A DNA stretch of 64,000 nucleotides from an uncultured Clostridia bacterium (GTDB lineage Bacteria; Bacillota; Clostridia; Christensenellales; Borkfalkiaceae). The stretch lies in assembly GCA_944327625.1 (NCBI GenBank), contig CALVHL010000003.1:1-64000 (forward strand), given 5' to 3'. This document shows positions 23,783 to 34,081 of the stretch, one piece after another. Below the pieces are notes generated by a model. The model was not told the origin of the DNA and ran no database searches. It was given only the letters and a program-made list of their open reading frames with translations. The position numbers and the translations under genes were made by a program. The number at the start of each line of letters is the position of its first letter. Position 1 is the first letter of the stretch.

Positions 23783-24808
23783 ATGAGCAAGAATAAAAAA
23801 CGCATAAAAGCGGGAAAGATAGCGGCGATAGTCGCCGCGGCGGTCGTCGTTGCCGCCTGCCTCTCCGCCATAATCGCCAATCTGTTCATACCCGTCAGGT
23901 ATCTGTCGGCATATCTCGTATTCAGAGAGGAGCGGACGGCGGGCGAACTGAGGATAACCTGCCTCGACGTGGGCTTCGGCGACAGCTATCTGGTCGAACT
24001 TCCCGACGGCGGCACTATGCTCATTGACGGCGGCGACGGCGAATATTCCCGCGTTTTAAGCCTGCTCACGCTGCTCAATCGGCGCGGCGTCGACAGGATA
24101 GATTATCTCGTCTGCACTTCCGTCAAGGGCGAACACTGCGGCGGGCTCGCCGAAATAGTGCGCTATAAGGAGGTGGGCAAAGCCTTCATTCCGTACTGCA
24201 ACAACACGCGCATAACCGAAGAATATTACGCCTTTATTTCCGCCCTCAGAGACAGCGGGACAGAGTACTCGGTTGCCGAGGTCGGGGCGGGAGTATGCCT
24301 CAGCGAAGACTGTTTTTTCAGCTTTCTTTCGCCCGTAAACAGTCAAAGTCCCGACGGCGAATATGCCGATCTCAACAAGAGCCCGACGGAGGAAAATATC
24401 GAAAGAGCTTCTGCCGTACTCTGGCTCGAATACGGCGAAAACGCCTTTCTTTTCACATCGGACGCGCGCGAGGAGACGCTCTCCCGCATAGTGGCGGAAT
24501 ACGAGCTGTGTTCGGCCCTCGGTCAGCCCTATTGCGCCGTCGGCGGGCGCGAAGTAAAGCTTGAAAAGTGCGACTTCGTCACCGTCCCCGGGCACGGCGG
24601 AAAGTACAATACCTACGCGCCGTTCTACGACCTGATAGCGCCGTCGGACGCAGTCGTCAGCGTCGGCGAAAACTATGCGGGCTATCCCGACGCGACCGCG
24701 CTCTCGGACGTATATGCCTATACAGAACCGTATTACACCCGCTACGACGGCACTATAACCGTCATTGCGGACGCAGAACAATACCGAATAATCAAGGAGA
24801 ACCAATGA
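23783..24808 (+). CDS. Exported ComEC-like metallo-beta-lactamase-fold protein with degenerate metal site
   Basis: A 341-aa protein with a basic N-terminus and one membrane segment (about residues 12-35), so the domain lies outside the cell. It matches the beta-lactamase-like domain found at the end of ComEC and in free-standing relatives: LDVGFGDSYLVELPDGG and LIDGGDGEY are clear. The metal motif, normally THxDxDH-x-GG, reads TSVKGEHCGG, leaving one histidine and losing the first histidine and the aspartate; a later histidine persists in VPGHGGKYN. Zinc hydrolysis is therefore doubtful. Its stop overlaps the aroC start, an odd partner for a shikimate operon. The role is unknown. Confidence 0.7.
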   Translation: MSKNKKRIKAGKIAAIVAAAVVVAACLSAIIANLFIPVRYLSAYLVFREERTAGELRITCLDVGFGDSYLVELPDGGTMLIDGGDGEYSRVLSLLTLLNRRGVDRIDYLVCTSVKGEHCGGLAEIVRYKEVGKAFIPYCNNTRITEEYYAFISALRDSGTEYSVAEVGAGVCLSEDCFFSFLSPVNSQSPDGEYADLNKSPTEENIERASAVLWLEYGENAFLFTSDAREETLSRIVAEYELCSALGQPYCAVGGREVKLEKCDFVTVPGHGGKYNTYAPFYDLIAPSDAVVSVGENYAGYPDATALSDVYAYTEPYYTRYDGTITVIADAEQYRIIKENQ

Positions 24809-25932
24809 AACTGACAACCGCAGGAGAATCTCACGGCAAAATGCTCGTCGGAATAATAGAGGGGCTGCCCTCCAACCTGCCGATAGACATAGAGGAAATC
24901 GACAGGTATTTGTCGCTCAGGCAGAGCGGCTACGGCAGGGGCGGCAGACAGAAGATAGAGAGCGACAGGGTGGAAATTCTGTCGGGCGTCAGAGACAGAC
25001 TGACGCTCGGCAGTCCGCTTGCGTTCTGCGTCAGAAACCGCGACTATGCCAACTGGGAGGGCTGCATGGCGCCCGAGGGCGCGGATACTTCCTTAAAGCG
25101 TCTCACCAAGGTGCGCCCCGGCCACGCCGACCTTACGGGCGTAATCAAGTACGACCAGACGGACGCACGCAACATTCTCGAACGCGCCAGCGCGAGGGAG
25201 ACCGCCGCAAGGGTGGCGGGCGGCACTATCGCAAGGCAGTATTTAAGGCAGCTCGGCGTAGAGATAAGCGGCTATGTCCGCGCCGTCTGCGGCATTGAGG
25301 ACGGCCGTTTTCATTCCTTTGAGGAGTTGGAGGCGGCAAAATCACAGCCGCTTTTCATGCTCGACGATAAGAAGCAGAGCGAGGCGATGCGGCTTATCGA
25401 CCGCCTTAAAGAGGAGGGCGACACGGCGGGCGGCATCGTCGAAATAAGGGTAAAGGGCTTAAAGAGCGGCTTCGGCAGCTGCATGAGCTATGACCGCAAA
25501 CTCGACGCAAAGCTTGTAGGCGCGCTCATGAGCGTGCAGGCGATTAAGGGCGCGGAGGTAGGAATGGGTTTCGATGTCGGCAGAAAGCGCGGCAGCGAGG
25601 TACACGACGAGATATTCAAGGAGAACGGCAGATTTGTCCGCACGACCAACAACGCGGGCGGCATAGAGGGCGGAATGTCCAACGGCGAGGAGATTGTCCT
25701 CCGCGCGGCAATGAAGCCCATACCCACGCTGATGAGGGGGCTGAGGACGGTCGACTATATGAGCGGCGAGCCCTGCACGGCGGCAAGCGAGAGGAGCGAC
25801 GTGGCGGCAATCTGCGCCTGCGAGGTAATTCTCGAAAGCGTGGTCGCGACGGCGCTTGCCGAGGTCGTGGACGAGCGGCTGGGCGGCGACAATATGAGGG
25901 AGGTAAAGGGCAGGTACGAGCTTTTGCCTTAA
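24805..25932 (+). CDS. aroC: Chorismate synthase
   Basis: The last step of the shikimate pathway, using reduced FMN to turn EPSP into chorismate. It is 375 aa, typical. Signatures are GESHGKMLVGIIEGLP at the start, the RPGHADLTG region, GGIEGGMSNGE, and RSDVAAICACEVILE near the end. I start at ATG 24805, with AAGGAG upstream and an ATGA overlap with the preceding gene. A 79-codon in-frame extension upstream is a shadow of that gene. First of five consecutive aro genes. Confidence 0.96.
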   Translation: MKLTTAGESHGKMLVGIIEGLPSNLPIDIEEIDRYLSLRQSGYGRGGRQKIESDRVEILSGVRDRLTLGSPLAFCVRNRDYANWEGCMAPEGADTSLKRLTKVRPGHADLTGVIKYDQTDARNILERASARETAARVAGGTIARQYLRQLGVEISGYVRAVCGIEDGRFHSFEELEAAKSQPLFMLDDKKQSEAMRLIDRLKEEGDTAGGIVEIRVKGLKSGFGSCMSYDRKLDAKLVGALMSVQAIKGAEVGMGFDVGRKRGSEVHDEIFKENGRFVRTTNNAGGIEGGMSNGEEIVLRAAMKPIPTLMRGLRTVDYMSGEPCTAASERSDVAAICACEVILESVVATALAEVVDERLGGDNMREVKGRYELLP

Positions 25933-25939
25933 AAGATAT

Positions 25940-27007
25940 ATGCAGGATATAGTAATAGACACCCCGTCCGTAAAGAGCGTCATTCATTGCGGAAGCGGCG
26001 CGTTTGACAGCTACGCGCCCCGCGCAGACGGCAAAAAACTGTTCGTCGTCACCGACAGCAACGTCGCAAAAATATACGCCGATTTAATCTCACAGCGCTT
26101 CGGCGGCGCGGCGGTGCACGTCATAAAGGCGGGCGAAGCCAGCAAGAACTATACCGTATTGCTTTCCATACTCCGCGCGATGATTGCGGCGGGGCTCACC
26201 CGTTCGTCGACGGTCGTCGCGTTGGGCGGCGGCGTAGTCGGCGACATAGCCGGGCTTGCCGCGTCGCTCTATATGCGCGGAATAAGAATAGTTCAGATCC
26301 CCACGACGCTGCTTTCGCAGGTTGACAGTTCGGTCGGCGGCAAGACGGCAATCGACCTCGACGGCGTCAAGAACGTCGTCGGCTCGTTCTATCAACCGCA
26401 GGAAGTCATCGTCGATCCGATGTTTCTTTCTACTCTCACGAAAAGGGAGCTTAGGTGCGGCTTGGGCGAGATAGTCAAATACGGCGGTCTGGACGGCGAA
26501 ATTTACGCCTTATTGCAGAAAAACAAGCGCCGCCTTTTCACCCTCGGGTTTGCCGAGGAGGTAACCCCGCTCTGCATAAGGCATAAGGCAGACGTCGTCA
26601 CGGCGGACGAACGCGACACGGGCGGCGCGCGCAAGACGCTCAACCTCGGGCATACCACGGGGCACGCGTTCGAGCTGTATTACAAGAGAAAATCTCACGG
26701 CGAATTCGTGCTCATCGGCACTTATTACGAACTGTATATCGCCCGCCGTCTCGGCAGGATAGATGACAATTTCGCCGACGAGTTCTGCTCGCTCATCCGC
26801 AGGGTGGCAGGCGCTATTCCCGCCTATCCCGACGCGGAGAAGGCGGCGCTCGTCGCAAAATACGACAAGAAGAACGACGTCCAGTCGCGCGTGTCTATGA
26901 TAGTGCCCCGCGCGGTCGGCGTCTCGCAGGAAATAGTGCTGCCCTTGGAGGAATACGCCTCGCTCATCGGCGAGTGCGCGGCACAGCTTAAAGGAGAACA
27001 GAGATGA
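25940..27007 (+). CDS. aroB: 3-dehydroquinate synthase
   Basis: Converts DAHP to 3-dehydroquinate with NAD+ and a divalent metal. At 355 aa it is full length. GGGVVGDIAGLAAS carries the NAD-binding loop, PTTLLSQVDSSVGGKTA is the family signature, and LNLGHTTGHAFE holds metal-binding histidines. It starts seven bases after aroC and overlaps aroE by four. The N-terminal residues are slightly degenerate but the active site looks intact. Confidence 0.96.
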   Translation: MQDIVIDTPSVKSVIHCGSGAFDSYAPRADGKKLFVVTDSNVAKIYADLISQRFGGAAVHVIKAGEASKNYTVLLSILRAMIAAGLTRSSTVVALGGGVVGDIAGLAASLYMRGIRIVQIPTTLLSQVDSSVGGKTAIDLDGVKNVVGSFYQPQEVIVDPMFLSTLTKRELRCGLGEIVKYGGLDGEIYALLQKNKRRLFTLGFAEEVTPLCIRHKADVVTADERDTGGARKTLNLGHTTGHAFELYYKRKSHGEFVLIGTYYELYIARRLGRIDDNFADEFCSLIRRVAGAIPAYPDAEKAALVAKYDKKNDVQSRVSMIVPRAVGVSQEIVLPLEEYASLIGECAAQLKGEQR

Positions 27008-27804
27008 AATTTGCGGTAATAGGCAAGGACGTGTCGCGCTCGACCAGTCCCGAAATGCACAAGTTCATAGCGCAAAGGCTTGGCTATGACATCGAATACG
27101 ACAAAATATCCGTACCCGAAGCCGAGTTCGAGGAGAAAATCGACGGGCTCATCGGGCAATATGACGGGCTCAACGTGACGATACCCTACAAGCTCGCGGT
27201 GATACCTCACCTCAAATCGCTCGAAGGCGATGCGCCTGTGTTCGGCGCGGTCAATACCGTAAATACGGCAACGCTGACGGGCTACAATACCGACGGGCTG
27301 GGCTTCATGCTCATGTTGAAGCTTGCAGGCATTGACGCGGCGGGCAAAAAAGTGCTGCTTCTCGGCGCGGGCGGCGCGGGCAGAAGCGTCGCCAAAAAGC
27401 TTGCCGACTGTGGCGCGGCGGTGGAGGTGTACGACAAGTGCACGGCAAACGCGGAGAACGTCGCGTCCGAATTTGAGGGCGTCGTCAGCGTCGGCGAAGT
27501 GCTGCCCGAAAAGCGCTATCTCATAATCAACGCGACGGGCGTGGGAATGCACAGGACGGTGGGCATATCCCCCGTCGGCGAGGATATCATCAGCGGGTGC
27601 GAAGTCGCCGTCGACCTCATCTACGAACCCGCAAAGAGCAGGTTTCTCGAAGTTGCCGAAGCCCTCGGCAAAAAGATAGTCAACGGCAGGGCAATGCTTT
27701 TCTATCAGGCGTATTATGCCGAGTGCATATATCTCGGGCTCGAACCGGACGCAGACACGGCGGAAAGGCTTTTCGCCGAATATTTAAAGGAGTTGGGGTT
27801 ATGA
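27004..27804 (+). CDS. aroE: Shikimate dehydrogenase
   Basis: Reduces 3-dehydroshikimate to shikimate with NADPH. It is 266 aa. The substrate motif SRSTSPEMHKF and the catalytic lysine in NVTIPYKLAVI are visible, followed by AVNTV, YNTDGLGF and the cofactor loop LGAGGAGRS. It overlaps aroB by four bases and aroQ by four, so translation of the cluster is coupled. Confidence 0.95.
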   Translation: MKFAVIGKDVSRSTSPEMHKFIAQRLGYDIEYDKISVPEAEFEEKIDGLIGQYDGLNVTIPYKLAVIPHLKSLEGDAPVFGAVNTVNTATLTGYNTDGLGFMLMLKLAGIDAAGKKVLLLGAGGAGRSVAKKLADCGAAVEVYDKCTANAENVASEFEGVVSVGEVLPEKRYLIINATGVGMHRTVGISPVGEDIISGCEVAVDLIYEPAKSRFLEVAEALGKKIVNGRAMLFYQAYYAECIYLGLEPDADTAERLFAEYLKELGL

Positions 27805-28211
27805 AATTCTTATTCATCAACGGCGTAAATCTCAATATGACGGGCAGGCGCGAAAAGGGCGTCTACGGCAGTCAGTCGCTCGACGACATCAATGCCGAGA
27901 TTGCCGCGCACTTCAAGGACGACGAATGTCAGTTCTTCCAGAGCAATATCGAGGGCGAAATCTGCACGGCGCTTCACAACGCCGACGCGGACGCCATCAT
28001 TCTCAACGCGGGCGCGTTCACCCATTACAGCTATGCCATAAGGGACGCGATCGCGGCGATAGATATTCCCGTAGTCGAAGTGCACCTCTCCAACGTCCAC
28101 GCCCGCGAGGAGTTCAGGCATAAGTCCGTCCTCTCGGAAGTTTGCAAGGGCGTAGTGCTCGGCTTCGGCAAGAACAGCTACATACTCGCGGCGGAGAGCT
28201 TCAAATTATGA
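27801..28211 (+). CDS. aroQ: Type II 3-dehydroquinate dehydratase
   Basis: Dehydrates 3-dehydroquinate to 3-dehydroshikimate by the dodecameric type II route. It is 136 aa. The conserved start FINGVNLNMTGRRE, the catalytic tyrosine in VYGSQS, NAGAFTHYSYAIRDA and VEVHLSNVHAREEFRHKS are all present. The ATG at 27801 has GGAG nine bases upstream; a 68-codon upstream extension overlaps aroE and is rejected. Confidence 0.95.
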   Translation: MKFLFINGVNLNMTGRREKGVYGSQSLDDINAEIAAHFKDDECQFFQSNIEGEICTALHNADADAIILNAGAFTHYSYAIRDAIAAIDIPVVEVHLSNVHAREEFRHKSVLSEVCKGVVLGFGKNSYILAAESFKL

Positions 28212-28705
28212 ACATCGCGCTGTGCGGAATGATGGGCTGCGGCAAGACGACCGTCGCCGCCGCCCTCAACGGTAAATACGGATATACCGTCGTCGACACC
28301 GACGCCGAAATAGTCGCCATGCACGGCGAAATCAACGCCATATTCCGCGACTTCGGCGAACAGCGCTTCCGCGACATCGAAAGCGAGGTAACCGCCGCCG
28401 CGGCGCAACGCGACGACATAGTCATCTCGCTCGGCGGGGGCTGCGTATTGCGGCAGAGCAACGTCGACGCGCTCAAAGAGCACGGAAAAATATTCTATCT
28501 CCGCACCCGTGCAGAGACGATAATTTCCCGCATAAAGGACGATAAAAGCCGCCCGCTGCTTCAGGGCGACCTCGAAAAAAAGGTGCGTTCGATACTTGAA
28601 AGCAGGGCAGATATTTACGAGGCGGCGGCAGACTATATCGTCGATACCGACGGCAGAACGCCCGAGCAAATAGCCGACGAAATAGTCGCGCTCAGCGGCA
28701 ATTGA
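28208..28705 (+). CDS. aroK: Shikimate kinase
   Basis: Phosphorylates shikimate. It is 165 aa. Walker A is GMMGCGKTT (residues 7-15), the DTDAEI motif binds Mg2+ and shikimate, and ISLGGGCVLR and the lid RPLL are visible. It starts inside the aroQ stop (ATGA) and ends the aro block. AroA (EPSP synthase) and a DAHP synthase are not in this window, so the pathway is completed elsewhere. Confidence 0.94.
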   Translation: MNIALCGMMGCGKTTVAAALNGKYGYTVVDTDAEIVAMHGEINAIFRDFGEQRFRDIESEVTAAAAQRDDIVISLGGGCVLRQSNVDALKEHGKIFYLRTRAETIISRIKDDKSRPLLQGDLEKKVRSILESRADIYEAAADYIVDTDGRTPEQIADEIVALSGN

Positions 28706-28742
28706 CGCGGCAATATGTGCCGATTAACGAGGTTTTAAGACT

Positions 28743-29468
28743 ATGAAGACCGTACTTGTCACAGGCGGAACGAAGGGAATAGGCAAGGCAATCTCGCAGG
28801 AATTTCTGCAACAGGGCTATGAGGTAATACTCAACTATTGCCACGACGAAGAAGCGGCGCTCGCCGCGCAGGAAGAATTCAACGAGCAGGGCTATTGCCC
28901 CGTGCTTATGCGCGCAGACGTCTCGGACGAAGCGCAGGTCAGGGATATGTTCAAGGAAGTATTCAGGATATACGGCAGGATAGACGTGCTCGTCAACAAC
29001 GCGGGCATTTCTGTCGTCCGCGTCATTCAGGATACCTCGCTCGAAGACTGGAACAGGGTATTCGCCGTCAACGCGGGCGGCGTTTTCCTTTGCAGCAGGG
29101 AGGTCGCCGACAATATGATCTGCAACGGCGGCGGCTGCATAATAAACGTCGGCTCTATCTGGGGTGAAGTCGGGGCGAGTTGCGAAGTTGCGTATTCCGC
29201 CACCAAGGGCGCGGTCATCGCATTCACCAAGGCGCTCGCCAAGGAGCTCGCGCCTTCGTTCGTGCGCGTCAACTGCGTCTCCCCGGGCGTAATTGATACC
29301 GAGATGAACGCCCACCTTTCGGACGTCGAAATGGAGGACCTCATCTCCGAGATACCGCTCGGACGGCTCGGCACGGGCGAGGACATAGCAAAGGCCTGCG
29401 TATTCCTTGCCGAGAACGGGTATATTACGGGCGAAGTGCTATCAGTCGGCGGCGGCTTCGCAAAATAA
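28743..29468 (+). CDS. ymfI: SDR oxidoreductase, probable EF-P 5-aminopentanone reductase (YmfI-like)
   Basis: A FabG-like SDR, 241 aa. The cofactor loop is TGGTKGIG (7-14), followed by NNAGI, catalytic YSATK with serine in NVGSIWGEVGASCEV, and PGVIDTEMN. The SIWG-x-VGASCEV stretch is what I associate with the YmfI group that reduces the 5-aminopentanone modification on elongation factor P. A fatty-acid 3-oxoacyl reductase cannot be excluded, but no fab genes are adjacent. It starts 37 bases after aroK with a GAGGTTTTAAGACT leader. Confidence 0.65.
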   Translation: MKTVLVTGGTKGIGKAISQEFLQQGYEVILNYCHDEEAALAAQEEFNEQGYCPVLMRADVSDEAQVRDMFKEVFRIYGRIDVLVNNAGISVVRVIQDTSLEDWNRVFAVNAGGVFLCSREVADNMICNGGGCIINVGSIWGEVGASCEVAYSATKGAVIAFTKALAKELAPSFVRVNCVSPGVIDTEMNAHLSDVEMEDLISEIPLGRLGTGEDIAKACVFLAENGYITGEVLSVGGGFAK

Positions 29469-29526
29469 AAAAATTTGAAAAAAATAAAGGAAAAGCGCAA
29501 ATTTTTTCGTATATAGAAGTATAGAA

Positions 29527-30561
29527 ATGGAAAATAACGGGGCGATAAAGCAAATACGGTATGCCATGGAGAAGCAGTATCTCTCCCGCTACGCGGCTAA
29601 ATCTTCGGAAACGCGCGGCAGGCAGAGGGAGGAAGAACCCTGCCCCATGCGCACGGAATATCAGCGCGACAGGGACAGAATAATCTATTCCAAGGCGTTC
29701 GTGCGCCTCAAAAACAAGACGCAGGTCTTCTTTTCGCCCGAGGGCGACCACTATGTCACCCGCCTCACGCACACGCTTGACGTCTCGCAGATTTCGCGTT
29801 CGCTCGCCCGCGCGCTCGCGCTCAACGAGGACCTTGCCGAGGCAATCGCGCTCGGTCACGACCTCGGTCATACGCCCTTCGGACACAGCGGCGAGCGCAT
29901 ACTCGACAAGCTGTGCTCTGCGGGTTTCAGGCACAACGAACAGTCGCTCCGCGTCGTCGACGTGCTCGAAAAGCAGGGGCGGGGGCTCAATCTTACCGAG
30001 GAAGTGCGGGACGGTATTCTCCGCCATAACAAGCGCGGCGAGGAAGGCGCGTCCACGCTCGAGGGCAGGTGCGTAAGCATAGCCGACAGAATTGCCTACA
30101 TAAATCACGACCTCAACGACGCAATCCGCGCGGGCGTGCTCAAAGAGAGCGACGTCCCCGAAGACATAGTCGCGGTGCTCGGCAAGACCTCCCGCCAAAG
30201 AATTGATACGGCGGTGACTTCGGTCTGGCGCAACAGCGCGGGCAAGCCCATGGTCGGCATGGAAAAGGACGTGCAGGAGGCGAGCGACGCTCTGCGCGCG
30301 TTCATGTTCGAGCGTGTCTACCGCACCGATTTCGCACTCGGCGAGGAGCGCAAGGCAGAGCGGATGATAGGCGCAATGTATGACTATTTCATGCACGATC
30401 TCTCGCAATTGCCCCCTGTATATGCCGCAATTACCGAGCAATCGGGCGCAGAGCAGGCGGTCTGCGATTACATATCTTCGATGACGGACAGATATGCCGT
30501 CTACGTATTCAAAAAGATATTCGTTCCAAGGAGCTGGACGTTTTTCGACGAAAATAATTAA
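29527..30561 (+). CDS. dgt: Deoxyguanosinetriphosphate triphosphohydrolase-like protein
   Basis: An HD-domain dNTPase that removes triphosphate from dNTPs. It is 344 aa, the short clostridial form. The HD core is visible: RLTHTLDVSQISRSLA (first H), then ALGHDLGHTPFGHSGE (HD and following histidine), and later SIADRIAYINHDLNDAI. It lies nine bases before dnaG, and this dgt-dnaG-rpoD order recurs in clostridia as the macromolecular synthesis cluster. The ribosome site is weak, in an AT-rich leader. Confidence 0.92.
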   Translation: MENNGAIKQIRYAMEKQYLSRYAAKSSETRGRQREEEPCPMRTEYQRDRDRIIYSKAFVRLKNKTQVFFSPEGDHYVTRLTHTLDVSQISRSLARALALNEDLAEAIALGHDLGHTPFGHSGERILDKLCSAGFRHNEQSLRVVDVLEKQGRGLNLTEEVRDGILRHNKRGEEGASTLEGRCVSIADRIAYINHDLNDAIRAGVLKESDVPEDIVAVLGKTSRQRIDTAVTSVWRNSAGKPMVGMEKDVQEASDALRAFMFERVYRTDFALGEERKAERMIGAMYDYFMHDLSQLPPVYAAITEQSGAEQAVCDYISSMTDRYAVYVFKKIFVPRSWTFFDENN

Positions 30562-30570
30562 GGTGAAGCA

Positions 30571-32367
30571 ATGAGCGGCGTCGATCAGGATTTTTTGAGA
30601 AATTTAAAGGACAAGGTAAATATCGTCGAAGTTGCCGAAAGCTACTTTTCGCTTGAAAAGAGGGGCGGCAGCTATTGGGCGTGCTGTCCTTTTCATCACG
30701 AAAAGACGCCGTCGTTCGCCATAAACGAGGCGGGGCAGTACTATCATTGCTTCGGCTGCGGCGAATCGGGCGACGTCATTAAATTTGTCTGCGAGATGGA
30801 GTCGGTAGATTTCATCGAAGGCGTAAAGATGCTCGCCGACAGGGCGAAAATACCCATGCCCGCATTCGACGGCGACAGCGGCAGGACGGCGGAACTCAAA
30901 CGCAAGAAGGACGCAATACTCAAAATTCTCAACCAGACGGCGCATTTCTACCTCAAAAACCTCAATTCGGGCAAGGCGGACGCGCATATAGAATACATCA
31001 ACAACAGGCGCATCCCCGTCGGCGTAGTCCGCGCGTTCGGGCTGGGCGCCAGCCTCAACTATGACGACCTTCCGCGCTTTTTGCTCGCCAACGGCCACTC
31101 TAAGCAGGACATAATCGACAGCGGCGTGGTAAACGAGAACGGCGGCAGACTGACCGACGCGCAGGGCGGAAGGCTGATCTTCCCCATAATAAATTCGCTC
31201 GGCGAGGTAATAGCCTTCGGCGGCAGGGTGCTGCGCCCGACCAACTTTGCAAAGTACGTCAACACGCGCGACACCATGGTATTCACCAAGCGCAAAAATC
31301 TCTATAACATAAACCTTTTAAAAAAGCTCAAAAGGGAGCAAACTATCAGGGAAGTCATAATGGTTGAGGGATATATGGACACCATTTCCCTCTATCAGGC
31401 GGGCTTTAAAAACGTAGTTGCCAGCATGGGCACTTCGCTCACGCAGGATCAGGCAAGGCTCATAAAGCGCTATACCGACACCGTGCTCATAAGTTACGAC
31501 GGCGACGCGGCGGGGCAGAAAGCCAACATAAGGGGGCTTGACATACTCAAAGACGAGGGGCTCAACGTGCGCGTCGTACCCCTTCCCGAGGGGCTCGATC
31601 CCGACGACGTCATAAAAAAACTCGGCAATGACGCATACAGAAAGTGCCTCGACAGCGCGTTGCCGCTTATCGACTATAAACTCGAAGTGCTGAGGAAGGA
31701 ATACGACCTCGAAAAGACGGAGGACAAGCGTAAGTTCGTCGCCGAGGCGCTCAAAGTCATCAACGCCGCCGACAGCAACGCCGAAAAGGAAGATCTATTA
31801 AAGCGCCTGCGCACCATGAGCGGCATTTCCTACGAATCGCTCAAACGCGACCTCGAAACCAACACGGCGGAGAGGCCCGCAAAGCCCGCGCCCCAGCCCG
31901 AGAAGCGGGACGACAACGCCGACGCGATAAAGCTCGCCTCGCGCTTCGTCATTTCCAGCTTTCTTTTCAACGCTGACGAATCGCGCGAAGCCGAGCTCTC
32001 GGAGATAGAATTTGCCGATCCCGTTCACGCGATAATCGCCAAATATATCCAATCCAAACAGATGATGGAGGAGCCCGTTCATCTCAGCGAGCTCTTTGAA
32101 TTTTTCGACGAAAACACCCCGGAGTATGAGGAACTTACCCATATACTCGACTATTCCGAGGGGGGCGGGTTCACGGGCGAAGTCGCGCATAAGTATTTCA
32201 ACGACTGCCTCATCAAGCTGAAGCTTGCCGCCGTGGACGGGCTGATCAAGGAATATACGAGACAACTCGATGCCAGCGCCGACCTCGCCGAAAGGGCGAG
32301 GATAGGCGAAAAGATAGTCGAACTTACAAGACAAAAGCAAAAAATAAGAAACGGAGTTAAATTATGA
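30571..32367 (+). CDS. dnaG: DNA primase
   Basis: Makes RNA primers for replication. The 598-aa protein has the CHC2 zinc finger ([12 protein letters not shown] ... [11 protein letters not shown], about residues 37-64), the RNA polymerase core, and the Toprim fold with catalytic acids in [15 protein letters not shown] and [11 protein letters not shown]. The C-terminal DnaB-interaction region is present (about 440-598) and is preceded by a proline-rich hinge ([13 protein letters not shown]). It overlaps rpoD by four bases. Confidence 0.97.
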   Translation: MSGVDQDFLRNLKDKVNIVEVAESYFSLEKRGGSYWACCPFHHEKTPSFAINEAGQYYHCFGCGESGDVIKFVCEMESVDFIEGVKMLADRAKIPMPAFDGDSGRTAELKRKKDAILKILNQTAHFYLKNLNSGKADAHIEYINNRRIPVGVVRAFGLGASLNYDDLPRFLLANGHSKQDIIDSGVVNENGGRLTDAQGGRLIFPIINSLGEVIAFGGRVLRPTNFAKYVNTRDTMVFTKRKNLYNINLLKKLKREQTIREVIMVEGYMDTISLYQAGFKNVVASMGTSLTQDQARLIKRYTDTVLISYDGDAAGQKANIRGLDILKDEGLNVRVVPLPEGLDPDDVIKKLGNDAYRKCLDSALPLIDYKLEVLRKEYDLEKTEDKRKFVAEALKVINAADSNAEKEDLLKRLRTMSGISYESLKRDLETNTAERPAKPAPQPEKRDDNADAIKLASRFVISSFLFNADESREAELSEIEFADPVHAIIAKYIQSKQMMEEPVHLSELFEFFDENTPEYEELTHILDYSEGGGFTGEVAHKYFNDCLIKLKLAAVDGLIKEYTRQLDASADLAERARIGEKIVELTRQKQKIRNGVKL

Positions 32368-33422
32368 ATTTAACAGAACAGAAACTCAACGAACTCTTGA
32401 AGCAGATCATCGACAACTATTCCCCCAAGGGCGCGATAACGACCAACGCGCTCTGCGACATTATGGAAAAGTACGAGACTACGCCCACGCAGATGGATTT
32501 CGTGTACAAGTCAATCGCCGAAGCGGGTATTCAGATAATCGACGAGGCGGAGCGCGACAAGGAACTCTACGAGCAGGCGCTCTCCGACATCGGTCTGGAC
32601 GATCCCGTCAAGATGTACTTAAAGGACATAGGCAAAGTGCCCCTGCTCTCGGCGGAGGACGAGATAGAACTTGCGCGGCGCATGCAGGAGGGCGACGAGC
32701 AGGCCAAAAAGGAGCTGTCGGAAGCTAACCTCAGGCTGGTCGTATCCATAGCAAAGCGCTACGTCGGCAGGGGAATGCTCTTTCTCGACCTCATTCAGGA
32801 GGGCAACCTCGGTCTTATGAAAGCCGTTGAAAAATTCGACTATCAGAAGGGCTTTAAGTTCTCCACCTACGCGACGTGGTGGATAAGGCAGGCGATAACC
32901 AGGGCGATAGCCGACCAGGCGCGCACGATAAGAATACCCGTGCACATGGTCGAAACCATAAATAAACTCACGCGCGTATCGCGCATACTCCTGCAAACGC
33001 TGGGCAGAGAGCCCACGCCCCAGGAAATAGCCAAGGAAATGGGCATATCCGAGGACAGAGTGCGCGAAATACAGAAGATCGCGCAGGATCCCGTCTCGCT
33101 CGAAACGCCTATCGGCGAGGAGGAGGACTCTCACCTCGGCGACTTCATAGAGGACGACAGGGCGATAACCCCGTCGGACAGCGTGTCGACCACCATGCTC
33201 AAAGAGACGCTGCTCTCCGTGCTCAACAGCCTCACCCCCAGAGAGGAAAAGGTATTGAGGCTGAGGTACGGCGTGGACGACGGCCGTCCCAGAACGCTCG
33301 AAGAAGTCGGAAAGGAATTCAACGTCACCCGTGAGAGAATAAGACAGATAGAGGCAAAGGCGCTTAGAAAGCTCAGACACCCCTCGCGCTCCAAGCACCT
33401 CAAAGACTTCCTCGATACCTGA
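32364..33422 (+). CDS. rpoD: Primary sigma factor (RpoD/SigA)
   Basis: The housekeeping sigma factor of RNA polymerase; it would read the TTGACA-17-TATAAT promoters listed here. It is 352 aa, the short Bacillota form with a reduced region 1.1. Region 1.2 is [16 protein letters not shown], region 2 is [25 protein letters not shown] followed by [15 protein letters not shown], and region 4.2 is [20 protein letters not shown]. Its stop overlaps the trmK start. Confidence 0.98.
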   Translation: MNLTEQKLNELLKQIIDNYSPKGAITTNALCDIMEKYETTPTQMDFVYKSIAEAGIQIIDEAERDKELYEQALSDIGLDDPVKMYLKDIGKVPLLSAEDEIELARRMQEGDEQAKKELSEANLRLVVSIAKRYVGRGMLFLDLIQEGNLGLMKAVEKFDYQKGFKFSTYATWWIRQAITRAIADQARTIRIPVHMVETINKLTRVSRILLQTLGREPTPQEIAKEMGISEDRVREIQKIAQDPVSLETPIGEEEDSHLGDFIEDDRAITPSDSVSTTMLKETLLSVLNSLTPREEKVLRLRYGVDDGRPRTLEEVGKEFNVTRERIRQIEAKALRKLRHPSRSKHLKDFLDT

Positions 33423-34081
33423 TGGACAGAATAGCCGAGCTGTGCGCGTATATCGACGCCTGCTACACCTTTGCCGACGTCGGGTGCGACCACGGCTATT
33501 GCACGCAGTACGCGCTCGAGCGGGGGCTGTGCCGCCGCGCGATAATCGCCGACGTCAGCGCAAAGAGCCTATCCAAGGCGGAGAAGCTGCTCTCGGGGCA
33601 TATCGCGTCGGGCGCCGTCCTTTCGGTGTGCTGCGACGGGCTTGATGATATACCCGAGGATACCGAACAGGTACTTATCGCGGGCATGGGCGGCGAGGAG
33701 ATAATAAAGATACTCTCCCGCGGCTTCATACCCCGCAAATTCATATTCCAGCCGATGAAGAATGCGCCGCTTTTAAGGCGCTATCTCATCTCGCGCGGCT
33801 GCAACATAACGCGCGACGACGTATTCGGCGACGACAAATTCTATTTCGTAATCAAGGGGACGAGGCAGGGCGCAGCGCCCGACTATGACGAGCTTGAATA
33901 TGCTTTCGGCCGCGACAGCCTCAAAAACCCCGCATTTGCCCGCTATGCCGCAACAGAGCTGAATAAAAAACTCAGCTATCTCGGCGGCTGTGACGAGGGC
34001 TCTGACAGCTCGTCTTTAAGGCGGGAGATAGCGCTTTTAAAGGGCGCGATTGAAAGATATGAACGTAAGACAAATTCTTGA
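33422..34081 (+). CDS. trmK: tRNA (adenine(22)-N(1))-methyltransferase
   Basis: Methylates A22 of tRNAs with SAM. It is 219 aa. Motif I reads TFADVGCDHGYCTQYAL, followed by AGMGGEEII and the catalytic FQPMKNAPLLRRYL. The C-terminal coiled-coil segment (about 175-215) is typical of TrmK. The ATG overlaps the rpoD TGA, and trmK next to rpoD and nif3 is a conserved arrangement in Bacillota. Confidence 0.92.
   Translation: MDRIAELCAYIDACYTFADVGCDHGYCTQYALERGLCRRAIIADVSAKSLSKAEKLLSGHIASGAVLSVCCDGLDDIPEDTEQVLIAGMGGEEIIKILSRGFIPRKFIFQPMKNAPLLRRYLISRGCNITRDDVFGDDKFYFVIKGTRQGAAPDYDELEYAFGRDSLKNPAFARYAATELNKKLSYLGGCDEGSDSSSLRREIALLKGAIERYERKTNS

Noticed and set aside
24568-24804. 79-codon upstream extension of aroC, and similar ones for aroQ, aroK and the SGNH gene
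   Set aside because: They overlap preceding genes in another frame; the inner ATGs have ribosome sites and family-typical starts.
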